Shown: in pieces, positions 15,598-23,400 of the stretch
How positions within the stretch are numbered: position 1 is the stretch's first letter
How the letters are laid out: each line of letters starts with the position of its first letter
DNA from: Acidobacteriota bacterium
Lineage (GTDB): Bacteria; Acidobacteriota; Terriglobia; Terriglobales; Acidobacteriaceae
NCBI GenBank assembly: GCA_003225495.1
Contig: QIAJ01000230.1
Span: 1 to 39,872 of the forward strand
Direction: 5' to 3'
Length of the DNA stretch: 39,872 nt
Program-made: the position numbers and the translations under genes
Notes under the pieces: model-generated
What the model was told of the DNA's origin: nothing
The model's input: the letters and a program-made list of their open reading frames with translations, nothing else
Databases searched by the model: none

Positions 15598-15738
15598 TTT
15601 GTGGACGAGCTGGCCTCTGCCCGCCGTTGGGAACCGGAAGGTTTTTTGTGGAAGAGCCGGCTTCTGCCCGCCGTTGGGAACCGGAAGGTTTTTGTGGACG
15701 GTTTTTGTGGAAGGTTTTTGTGGAAAGTTTTTGTGGAA
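15598..15738. repeat. Tandem array of degenerate REP-derived units
   Basis: Two roughly 46-base units share TTTGTGGA, then a changed REP core (GCCGGCTTCTGCCCGCCG) and TTGGGAACCGGAAGG. Three short 13-base units (TTTTTGTGGACGG, TTTTTGTGGAAGG, TTTTTGTGGAAAG) follow and lead into the intact REP E. The array grew either by slippage or by repeated REP insertion and decay. Confidence 0.75.
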
Positions 15739-15791
15739 GAGCCGGCCTTCAGGCCGGCGTTGAGAGGGAACATAGAGGGCTTCAGCCCCCG
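15733..15791. repeat. REP-like element E
   Basis: GTGGAAGA, the palindrome GCCGGCCTTCAGGCCGGC (15741-15758), GTTGAGAGGGAACATAGA, then GGGCTTCAGCCCCC. It is a full two-palindrome copy. Confidence 0.9.
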
Positions 15792-15831
15792 ACGGGGAGT
15801 TGGCCATCCTGGAACAGAATCGGGCAACTTC

Positions 15832-16092
15832 ATGTCCCGCAAAGTCAATACCGAAAGCAAACACGACCGCTTGAGCCTCGAGTCGATTCTCGTTCCGAAA
15901 GTCTGTCAGCTGGTGCCGCCCGATGTCCCGATGATCATGGAGAGCAGAGTCGACGAAGCAGAAATCAACGAAGAAATTCGGAGCGCTATTGCAGCGTTAA
16001 ATGCAGCGGCGCAGACTGTCGGGCGCGGGATCGCGTTTAACAGCGGAAAGCTCTTCGTGGAAGAGCCGGCCTTCAGGCCGGCGTTAAGATGA
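15832..16092 (+). CDS. Small hypothetical protein with a REP-encoded tail
   Basis: ATG 15832 opens an 86-residue frame: MSRKVNTESKHDRLSLESIL, VPKVCQLVPPDVPMIMESRV, DEAEINEEIRSAIAALNAAA, then QTVGRGIAFNSGKLF and VEEPAFRPALR. The last 11 residues are translated from REP element F. Comparison with the second copy at 16907-17009, which reads QTVALDRV then stop, shows that this copy has one extra base near 16020 and has lost its original end. The function is unknown. Three genomic copies of the VDEAEINEEIRSA part show the gene or its 3' end has been duplicated. Confidence 0.5.
   Translation: MSRKVNTESKHDRLSLESILVPKVCQLVPPDVPMIMESRVDEAEINEEIRSAIAALNAAAQTVGRGIAFNSGKLFVEEPAFRPALR
16058..16090. repeat. 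REP-like element F (single palindrome)
   Basis: GTGGAAGAG, the palindrome GCCGGCCTTCAGGCCGGC (16065-16082), then GTTAAG. The second palindrome is missing. It encodes the C-terminus and stop of the 15832-16092 frame. Confidence 0.88.
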
Positions 16093-16131
16093 AAATATTC
16101 GGCATCTTTCGAGAGGAGTAGTCGCCCCGCC

Positions 16132-16683
16132 TCATTGTTTTCCTTCCGCCGTTCGCTTGAAGTTTTCATACCAGGGATCGGTTAGCCGTACAGCGGTCGT
16201 TACGAAATCCTCAACGTCTCCGGGCACGCCTTCGGACTCGGAGCCGTAGAGAAATGCAAGGCCACTCGAAGTCCCGTCCTTGAATTTGAATGTCAGGGTC
16301 AGCTTGCAGGGGACGCCACGCGGATTTTGGAGTTGGAAGCTCCGTCCCAGCACCTGCAGCATGTCCTCGCTCAAATGCGATCGAACCGCCTCAAAAATGG
16401 CCGGATCGGTTTTGCCGATGAAGAGGCCCCCTGCCGGATCGCCCACCGTGCCCTTGCCCATGCGGTTGATGGCGCCATCGGCAGCGAGCAGGACGAACAA
16501 CGACGGCTTCTCGTCGATATCGAGCGTAATCGTGAAGGCGTCAACCTCGGCAACCTTCGTTGTCGTTTCCGAAGGCGCTGGGGATGTTGTCTCCCCCTCT
16601 ACCGTAATTCGACCCCGCAAGAGCCGGACTGCAACCAGGGCAAGGATGGCAAGCGCGACCAGTCCGAGCAGAAAGAATTTCAT
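16132..16683 (-). CDS. Membrane-anchored hypothetical protein
   Basis: ATG 16683 gives a 183-residue protein that begins with a hydrophobic anchor (MKFFLLGLVALAILALVAVRLLRG). A Thr/Pro/Ser linker and a globular domain (FTITLDIDEKPSLFVLLAADGAINRMGKG, read in two halves) follow. The domain seems to be exported. The frame extends upstream to 16776, but that stretch has no ribosome-binding site. I do not recognise the family. It lies between two copies of a duplicated fragment and may have been brought in with them. Confidence 0.65.
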   Translation of the reverse strand: MKFFLLGLVALAILALVAVRLLRGRITVEGETTSPAPSETTTKVAEVDAFTITLDIDEKPSLFVLLAADGAINRMGKGTVGDPAGGLFIGKTDPAIFEAVRSHLSEDMLQVLGRSFQLQNPRGVPCKLTLTFKFKDGTSSGLAFLYGSESEGVPGDVEDFVTTAVRLTDPWYENFKRTAEGKQ

Positions 16684-16869
16684 CGGGTCCGGGGACGTTA
16701 CCACGCAGAACAGGATGGGGCAACTCAGCCGACAGGGGAGGTTGTAAGTGCAAAGGGCGAAAATGTGGGCACCCACCCTCTGCCCGCGGGCGCAAGCATC
16801 TGGTTGCCGTGCGACATGCCTGACATGCCCACCTAAGATTTCCGGATGGCATTTCCGCTTTATGCCCTT

Positions 16870-16901
16870 CCTGACACCTGTGACCTGACACCCGACACCT
16901 G
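16870..16901. repeat. Degenerate CCTGACA heptad repeat
   Basis: Successive units CCTGACA, CCTGTGA, CCTGACA, CCCGACA, CCTG. It is the same unit type as at 25054-25109 and inside the ribonucleotide reductase gene. The rest of 16684-16906 holds nothing I recognise. Confidence 0.75.
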
Positions 16902-16906
16902 CTTTT

Positions 16907-17084
16907 TGGAGAGCAGAGTCGACGAAGCAGAAATCAACGAAGAGATTCGGAGTGCTCTTGCGGCGTTAAATCCAGCGGCGCAGACTGTGGCGCTGGATCG
17001 CGTTTAACAGCGGAAAGCTCATCGTGGAAGAGCCGGCCTTGAGGCCGGCGTTAAGGCGAACAATAAATTTGGCTTTAGCCCCCG
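16907..17084. repeat. Second copy of the duplicated gene fragment with REP-like element G
   Basis: From TGGAGAGCAGAGTCGACG the sequence matches 15938-16090 closely. It encodes ESRVDEAEINEEIRSALAAL, then NPAAQTVALDRV and a stop at 17007-17009. The same intergenic CAGCGGAAAGCTC follows, and then REP G: the palindrome GCCGGCCTTGAGGCCGGC (17032-17049), GTTAAG, a spacer, and GGCTTTAGCCCCC. No start codon is present, so this copy is a fragment. Gene tail and REP were duplicated as one block. Confidence 0.85.
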
Positions 17085-17132
17085 GGGACGATGACCGACG
17101 GGACTGAAGGGTGTCATCGCTCACACTGCTTG

Positions 17133-17330
17133 TCAATCCGAGCGAGGCGAGAAATCCGCAGCTGCTTTGTTGAGCGCCTCAGCCTCTCGATCGACCATTT
17201 CCCGAGTGAGGCGGGGATTCTCAATCTTGGTGTTCCCGTAGGCAAAGCTCCGCCGCTGCTCTTCCTTTTCCTGCGGCGTTTGAATGGTCTTTTTCGCTTC
17301 CTCAAGAAGTTCTTGCAGACGGTTTGTCAT
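17133..17330 (-). CDS. Small antitoxin-like protein, possibly an orphan Fic-associated antitoxin
   Basis: ATG 17330 opens a 65-residue acidic and helical protein: MTNRLQELLEEAKKTIQ, TPQEKEEQRRSFAYGNTKIE, then NPRLTREMVDREAEALNKAA. The R-R-S-F-A-Y-G-N-x-x-I-E-N segment resembles, from memory, short proteins encoded next to Fic/Doc toxins; the I-E-N recalls the inhibitory helix motif of Fic antitoxins. No toxin gene follows downstream, where repeat DNA begins at once. It may be a stranded antitoxin. The family assignment is tentative; the gene itself looks real. Confidence 0.5.
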   Translation of the reverse strand: MTNRLQELLEEAKKTIQTPQEKEEQRRSFAYGNTKIENPRLTREMVDREAEALNKAAADFSPRSD

Positions 17331-17543
17331 GAATTCACCCCCGGCTCGAGTCACTGCACCGTACCACAGCAAGCGCTGAGGAAAACGAGCATCCGCGCGC
17401 CAGAATCAGACTGCTGCCTGACGACGCATTTAGATTTTAACGTAGGCCGAGTTTTTCCATTGATCCGGGTGGGCAATCCGAAACGAAAGATTGGGCCGCG
17501 TGCTTCCTGCCACCCGCCAGCCGCGATCTGCAACCTGGATTTA
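17331..17543. other. No feature recognised
   Basis: Upstream region of the antitoxin-like gene. The several open frames overlap in both strands without motif support. Confidence 0.3.
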
Positions 17544-17627
17544 CCCGATGATCCCTGAGAGCAGAGTCGACGAAGCAGAAATCAACGAATAGATTCGGAG
17601 CGCTCTTGCAGCGTTGAACACGGCGGG
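17544..17627. repeat. Third copy of the duplicated gene fragment
   Basis: The match begins with CCCGATGATC and continues GAGAGCAGAGTCGACGAAGC. It encodes the VDEAEINE peptide, then meets an in-frame TAG at 17589-17591 and diverges after about 80 bases. No REP follows. It ends about 70 bases before the stop of the CBASS patatin gene and so marks that end of the operon. Confidence 0.85.
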
Positions 17628-17696
17628 GCAACTGGCGGTTGCTGGGAGCTAGAGGCACCTACGCCTTCCGCGGCGGCACCCGGCGTCCCGTCATCG

Positions 17697-18644
17697 TTAT
17701 TTGTGAAGTGAGACGAAGGGTTCGCAGGGTTCGGAAAAGAATCGCTCGCGAATATCGGGCAAGGCGTTTCTCGCATGGCTATAGCCCAGCCCGCGAAGGT
17801 CGACAATCTGTTTTGTACCGTCGAGACAAAAACGATTCGTTCGAACGATGGGGTCAATTCTCAGGATTCGATCTGCTCCCTTATCCCTGCCAGTCAGATG
17901 CATGGCCATGCCGAGCGCTGAACGTGACTGGCCGCGCATAGCAGCAAAGACTGCGCGCCTTAGCCAATACAGGCCGGTATGCCAACCTGATTTGAAGTCG
18001 AGCGGTTCGTCCGTACAGCCGAGGCTGAGGACATCGATGTTGTCGGGGTCCTGCCTCAGCAGCGTCAGGGCCTCGACAACTGCGAGTGCCACAGGATTAT
18101 TCCCCCAGACGCCCCCGTCTACAAACGCTATATTATTTTTTGAGTCGTACGCTGGAAAATACGTCGGTGCAGCGGCAGTAGCCATGGCGACCTCAACAGC
18201 CTCAACTCTGTAATCCATCATGAGGCGCTTGCTGTGCGCGGTCTTGTAAATATGAATATCAGCCTTGCTCGCATCGAAAGATGGAATAAGCAGCCGGATC
18301 TGAGAATCGGCGAGAGTTTTCTTGCCGAATATTGTCTCTAAAGCACTACGTAGCGGTCCTGGATCGTACCTATTGAACCCGAGTAACAGTCGCAGAGTCG
18401 ACGTATTACCGGGAGGGAATACTCCTGGTCCCAAAGACACCAAAAACTTTGCCATCTCGCGGGCGGTAAGGCCAAGGCCCAGCCCCAGTGCCAATATGCC
18501 GCCCACAGATGTCCCCGCGATCAGGTCGAAATATCGTCCGGCGGATGTGAGGTCGAACGCCGTCTCCACCTCGCCTAAGAAGGAGGCTGGAAATACCCCC
18601 TTGATGCCACCGCCATCGATCGACAAAATTTTAAATCGGCTCAT
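17697..18644 (-). CDS. capV: CBASS effector: patatin-like phospholipase (CapV-like)
   Basis: A 315-residue patatin-family lipase, the effector of the CBASS operon. ATG 18644 overlaps the E2 stop (ATGA) and puts the glycine-rich oxyanion loop DGGGIKG at residues 10-16. The nucleophile Ser46 is in GTSVGG and the catalytic Asp176 in DGGVWGNNP, so the Ser/Asp dyad is complete. Known CapV enzymes are switched on by a cyclic nucleotide and then degrade the inner membrane, killing the infected cell before phage release. It is third in an operon with a CD-NTase and an E2-like gene. The longer frame up to 18773 lies inside the E2 gene and is not used. Confidence 0.92.
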   Translation of the reverse strand: MSRFKILSIDGGGIKGVFPASFLGEVETAFDLTSAGRYFDLIAGTSVGGILALGLGLGLTAREMAKFLVSLGPGVFPPGNTSTLRLLLGFNRYDPGPLRSALETIFGKKTLADSQIRLLIPSFDASKADIHIYKTAHSKRLMMDYRVEAVEVAMATAAAPTYFPAYDSKNNIAFVDGGVWGNNPVALAVVEALTLLRQDPDNIDVLSLGCTDEPLDFKSGWHTGLYWLRRAVFAAMRGQSRSALGMAMHLTGRDKGADRILRIDPIVRTNRFCLDGTKQIVDLRGLGYSHARNALPDIRERFFSEPCEPFVSLHK

Positions 18645-19066
18645 TTTTCCCCTGTGGCTGGCTCGTGCCCACCCCCAAACCATTCGCCGGTGACCAGCCA
18701 TACCTCGTAGAAGAACAGCCAGAACGAAACCCAGGGGATGATATATTCCGAGATTTTCAGATCGGGTCGCCACTCACCAGTGAGATAAAGGCAGAGATCG
18801 TTTCCCTTGAAAACATGGGGCAGTTTTGTCCGCCCTGCCGCAAGCCTTAACTGCGGCCGTATGACGCGTACGCACGGGCGTGTGGGAACTCTGTACTCAA
18901 CCTCAACGGTGTATCTTTCGCTCGTGGGGGACGGCTGCAATGTCCCCACGCATCTCAACTCGTGCCGCGCTGCCTTGACACGGAAATTTGGAAACGTCAG
19001 CTTCAAGAAATATGCCTGCTGAGCCGATCTGAGCGGCCTTTGCCAGACATACTTACTGTTCGCCAT
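18641..19066 (-). CDS. CBASS stand-alone E2-like protein
   Basis: A 141-residue protein with the E2 (ubiquitin-conjugating) pattern: YTVEVEYRVPTRPCVRVIRP, LPHVFKGNDLCLYL with H84 and probable catalytic Cys92, W99-x-P, then the helix SEYIIPWVSFWLFFYEVW and TGEWFGGG. It is not fused to an E1 domain, and no E1 or JAB protease gene is nearby. This matches the short type II (II-C) CBASS layout, in which an E2-like enzyme alone forms a thioester or conjugate with the CD-NTase C-terminus and tunes its activity. Its start overlaps the CD-NTase gene by 14 bases and its stop overlaps the patatin start by 4, so all three are co-translated. Assignment is by motif and context. Confidence 0.85.
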   Translation of the reverse strand: MANSKYVWQRPLRSAQQAYFLKLTFPNFRVKAARHELRCVGTLQPSPTSERYTVEVEYRVPTRPCVRVIRPQLRLAAGRTKLPHVFKGNDLCLYLTGEWRPDLKISEYIIPWVSFWLFFYEVWLVTGEWFGGGHEPATGEK

Positions 19067-20240
19067 AAAACGTGTTCGGACGTGCAGAAATAGCCGAGGC
19101 GCTATTCCGGGAAATAATGCCCGCTGAACTCACTCCTAACTGCCCTGCAAGACGCGACTGCTGCAGTTGCTCAGCCCGCTTTCGCAGAACTGTTTTCACC
19201 GGCTCGCCGAACAGCCCTTCGAGTTCTGAGTTCACGTTCTCCTTCCGTTTCATCAATTTTGACCATCTATCGTTGAAAGCGCGAATTCCCTTTACGAATG
19301 CCTCATAAGCCGGGCGGTCATTGTTCCATTTTTCGCTCAGTTCTTCGGCCGGGTGAGTAGGATGCCATACACGCAGCGGGGTTCCGGTCCGGTGCGCATC
19401 ATCGAGGAATCCGACTATCCGATTTAGCACAAGGTTCAGTGACTCGCTAATGGATCGTTCGCCGGTATAGGCGTGGCCGGCCAGAGTTGTGAGGATGATC
19501 GATATGGGGGCAACATCTCTGTCAGCGTAGTAGCGATCGCGCCAGCGTTTCAGAAGTTGGACGACGAGCGTCAGCGTTTGTTTTTGACCGACAGGTTCCC
19601 GCGCGGGAATCGGTGCGGCCTTGTCGAGGATGCGAGCTACGAATCGCATCTTGGCCCTCTCCTCAAACCATCGGACATACCCGAGCGGATCGCTGTCGGT
19701 CCACGCCTTCAACGCGCGGTCCGGCACCCTAATACAGGTGCCGCCGGCATCTCCATTTCGGCATGCGGGGAGCACATCCATGTAGAACTCGTTTGCGTAT
19801 TCCACACGGACGCAACGATTCTTCAGAGACGTCATAGGACCGTAGACCGCATGCTTGCCCAGGAAGGTATAGAGCTCTTGAATGAGTTTCATAGGATCCA
19901 CTCGGTCATGAGCGATCGAGAGCTCCAGTACGAAATCGAGGTCGTGTGGCCCTTCGACTGGTTTCACCGTGGTACCGAGAGCCATTGAACCTTGCGGATA
20001 AATCTTTGGGCCGAGTAGTCGGAACGGACTTGCTTGACTTTCCAGGACGTCGCCCAAAGTTTCGTATCGCTGCACCGCCTGGTCATGGCGCGTAGTGGAC
20101 AGTTGTATGTCTTCGCAGATGTCGAAAAGTAATTCATCCAGCGAAGTTGTGAAATCTTGAGTTAATGAGAGGAACGGGGCGACAGCCTTATTTAACTCTC
20201 CTTTGGGTGCTTCTCGCTGGCGGAGAGTACGGCTGTGCAC
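19053..20240 (-). CDS. CBASS cyclic-oligonucleotide synthase (CD-NTase, probably clade G)
   Basis: A 395-residue cGAS/DncV-like nucleotidyltransferase. The active site is intact: G84-S85 in YPQGSMALGT, D100 and D102 in GPHDLDFVLEL, and the third acid D155 in EFYMDVLPAC. The C-terminal helical domain includes LTLVVQLLKRWRDRYY, typical of the SMODS type. On phage infection it would make a cyclic di- or trinucleotide that activates the patatin. The exact product cannot be read; the clade G call rests on general resemblance and the E2 partner. The predicted start is GTG 20240, but the first 25 residues are uncertain. The C-terminus is TFYGEQ. A weak TATACA at 20287-20282 may be its -10. 20241-20470 holds no gene. 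Confidence 0.9.
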   Translation of the reverse strand: MHSRTLRQREAPKGELNKAVAPFLSLTQDFTTSLDELLFDICEDIQLSTTRHDQAVQRYETLGDVLESQASPFRLLGPKIYPQGSMALGTTVKPVEGPHDLDFVLELSIAHDRVDPMKLIQELYTFLGKHAVYGPMTSLKNRCVRVEYANEFYMDVLPACRNGDAGGTCIRVPDRALKAWTDSDPLGYVRWFEERAKMRFVARILDKAAPIPAREPVGQKQTLTLVVQLLKRWRDRYYADRDVAPISIILTTLAGHAYTGERSISESLNLVLNRIVGFLDDAHRTGTPLRVWHPTHPAEELSEKWNNDRPAYEAFVKGIRAFNDRWSKLMKRKENVNSELEGLFGEPVKTVLRKRAEQLQQSRLAGQLGVSSAGIISRNSASAISARPNTFYGEQ

Positions 20241-20470
20241 AGTACAGTCGAACTACGTCAGTGGTAGCTGAATCCCGATTGTGTATACAAATGCGATCAT
20301 GAGGGGCAGCTTTTGCCAAATGTCTCGTGGAAAAGTGCCCCGATCTTCAACCGAACCTTCCTGCGACACTCGGCAAACCAAGTATCGAGGCACCAACTCT
20401 CTCTCTTAGCTTGAACTTCCATCAATTACGCACACCCGCCTAACTCGGAATAGACGACTTTACTGCCATG

Positions 20471-23400
20471 TTACGAGCATCCGCTCGTGCTCCCGCAACT
20501 CATGCAGCGGTAGCAACTCCCATTGCGCGTCATGATCGAGCCGCAGAAACTGCATGAGGGAGCGTCTCCCATGTCGACGATCCCGGACAAGGCGTCGGCC
20601 GCGTGAATAGAACCAGGTCTCAGGTCTCGGGTCTCAGGTGTCAGTGGAAGTGTCGAGCCGTTCGTGTCGCCAACGCTGCTTGCTCCCTCCGACTGCGGAC
20701 TGCCATTTGCCAGCCGCGGCCGGATGTTGTCGAAGAGCAACTGTTGCTGTCCGCTGAGGAAGCGGAGCTGGAGCCAGCGGAAGATGTAGTCCATGATCGA
20801 CTTGGCAAAGCCGATGTCAGTATTGCTCGACCACCCGCTGGGTTCGAAGCGAGTGTGCGCGAATTTCTCGCAGAAAAGTTTCAGCGGCACGCCATGCTGA
20901 AGCGAGATCGAGACCGCCAGCGCAAAACTGTCCATCAACCCGGAGACAGTCGAGCCTTCCTTAGCCATCTTGATAAAAATTTCGCCCGGCTCCCCATCCG
21001 GATAGAGCCCGACGATGATGTATCCCTCGTGCCCTCCGATGTTGAACTTGTGCGTCACCGACATGCGCTCTTCTTTTAACTTGTGGCGCACAGCCCGGGG
21101 TGGGGCGTCGAGGTTGTCGGGCTCAACGGCAGCGGGCAGCAGTGCCCGCTCTACATTGGAATTGGCGTTCCCGGCGGACGTTTTTGTTCCCGCGGCGGAG
21201 AGAGGTTGCGATTGCTTGCAGCCGTCGCGATAAATCGCTACGGCTTTTACGCCCAGCTTCCAGGCCTGGATGTAGGCCTCAACAATATCGTCTACCGTAG
21301 CCGAATTCGGAAGATTAACCGTCTTCGATATTGCTCCCGAAATAAACGGCTGCGCAGCCGCCATCATCTTGAGGTGTCCCATGTAGTGGATGGAGCGCGT
21401 GCCTTTGGCGGGCTTGAACGAGCAATCGAAGACGGCCAGGTGGTCGTCTTTAATATGCGGAGCCCCTTCGATGGTGCCGGTGGCGTCCACGTAGGAGACG
21501 ATCGCATCGGTCTGCTCGTGGGTGTATCCGAGTTTGAAGAGAGCACCAGGGACGGTGTTGTTGACGATCTTAATCATCCCGCCGCCAACCAGCTTTTTAT
21601 ATTTGATCAGCGCGAGGTCGGGCTCGATCCCGGTCGTATCGCAATCAAGCATAAAGCCTATCGTTCCGGTCGGCGCTAGAACGGTTACTTGGGAGTTGCG
21701 GTAGCCATGCATTTCGCCGGCTGTGAGCGCTTCGTCCCAGCAAGTTTTCGAGGCTTCGAAGAGAGACTCGGGGACGTTCTTGTGATTGATGTTGTTCACT
21801 GATGCGCGGTGCATTCGGATTACGTCGAGGAATGGTTCGCGGTTGACGTAGAAACCGGGGCAGGCGGCGCCGGGCATGGCATCTGCGGTGGTTACGCCTA
21901 AACGGGTTTGTACGGTGTCGGTAATTGGAGCTAGTGGTTCGCAGAGTTCGGCTACTCGGCTCGACTGCAAGTACGCTTCGCCGCACATGATGGCGGTAAC
22001 GCAGGCGGCGTAGTCGCGTCCGGCGTCGGAGTCGTAGGGGAGGCCGGCTGCCATCAACAACGCACCTAGATTGGCGTAGCCGAGTCCCAACGGGCGATAG
22101 TCGTGGGAGTTCTTGTTGATCATCTCGGTGGGATATCCGGCATTGTCGACCAGGATTTCCTGCGCGGTGATGACTACGTCCACGGCATGGCGGTAGGCTT
22201 CCACGTCAAAGGTGCCGTTGGGCGCGAACTTCAGAAGGTTCAGACTGGCGAGGTTGCAAGCGGAGTCGTCCAGGAACATGTACTCGCTGCATGGATTGCT
22301 CGCGTTGATTCGCGCTGTGTTCTTCGAGGTGTGCCAGCGGTTGACGGTCGAATCGTATTGCATGCCGGGATCGCCGCAGGCCCAGGTGGCTTCGGAAAGT
22401 TTGTAGAGCAGATCTTTCGCGTTGTAGGTCTTGATCACGCGGCCGTCGACGATGGCGCGAGTGGAAAAATCGGTGTCGCGGCGGACGGCTACCATGAAGT
22501 CGTCGGTGACGCGGACGGAGTTGTTGGCGTTCTGAAAGAAGATAGAACTGTAGGCGTCGGAGTCGGGATGCGAGCCGTCGTATCCCTGAGCGACTAGGGC
22601 GTGGGCTTTGGCTTCCTCTTTGCTCTTGCACTCGATGAATTCGACGATGTCGGGGTGGTCGATGTTCAGGATGACCATCTTGGCGGCGCGGCGAGTTTTG
22701 CCACCGGATTTGATTACGCCCGCGAAGGCGTCGAAGCCTTTCATGAAGCTGAGCGGCCCGCTGGCGGTGCCGCCGCCGGAGAGTTGCTCAGTGGACGAAC
22801 GGAGCGTTGAAAGATTCGTGCCGGTTCCGGATCCCCACTTGAAGAGCATGCCTTCGGTCTTTGCCAAGGTCAGGATGGAATCGAGCGAATCTTTTACGGA
22901 GTTGATGAAGCAAGCGGAACACTGCGGACGGGTGTATCCGGTGGCGCCGAATTCTACTTGCTGCGTTGTTTTGTTCCAGTGCCAGTTCTGGGCATCGGAC
23001 TTGGGCTCGATGCGATCACATCCTACGTTGAACCAGACGGGCGAGTTGAAGGCGACGAACTGCCTCAGAAGCAGGTGCGCGAGTTCGTCATGGAAAGTGG
23101 CGGCGTCCTCCTTACTGCGGAAATAGCCGTCTGTCATGCCCCAGTCGCGAATGGTTTCGGCAACACGGCTGATTAGCTGGCGGACGCCGGTCTCGCGTTC
23201 GCTGGTGCCGACTTTTCCGTGTAGATATTTACTGGCGACGATGTTGGTCGCGGTCATCGACCAGTCCTTGGGAGTCTCGACGTCTCGCTGCTCGAAAATC
23301 ACGTTGCCCTGAGCGTCCGTGATCTGAGCCAGCCGGAGTTCCCATTCGATTTCGTCGTAGGGTGAGACGCCGTTCTTGGTGAAGAAGCGGCGGAAGGTGA

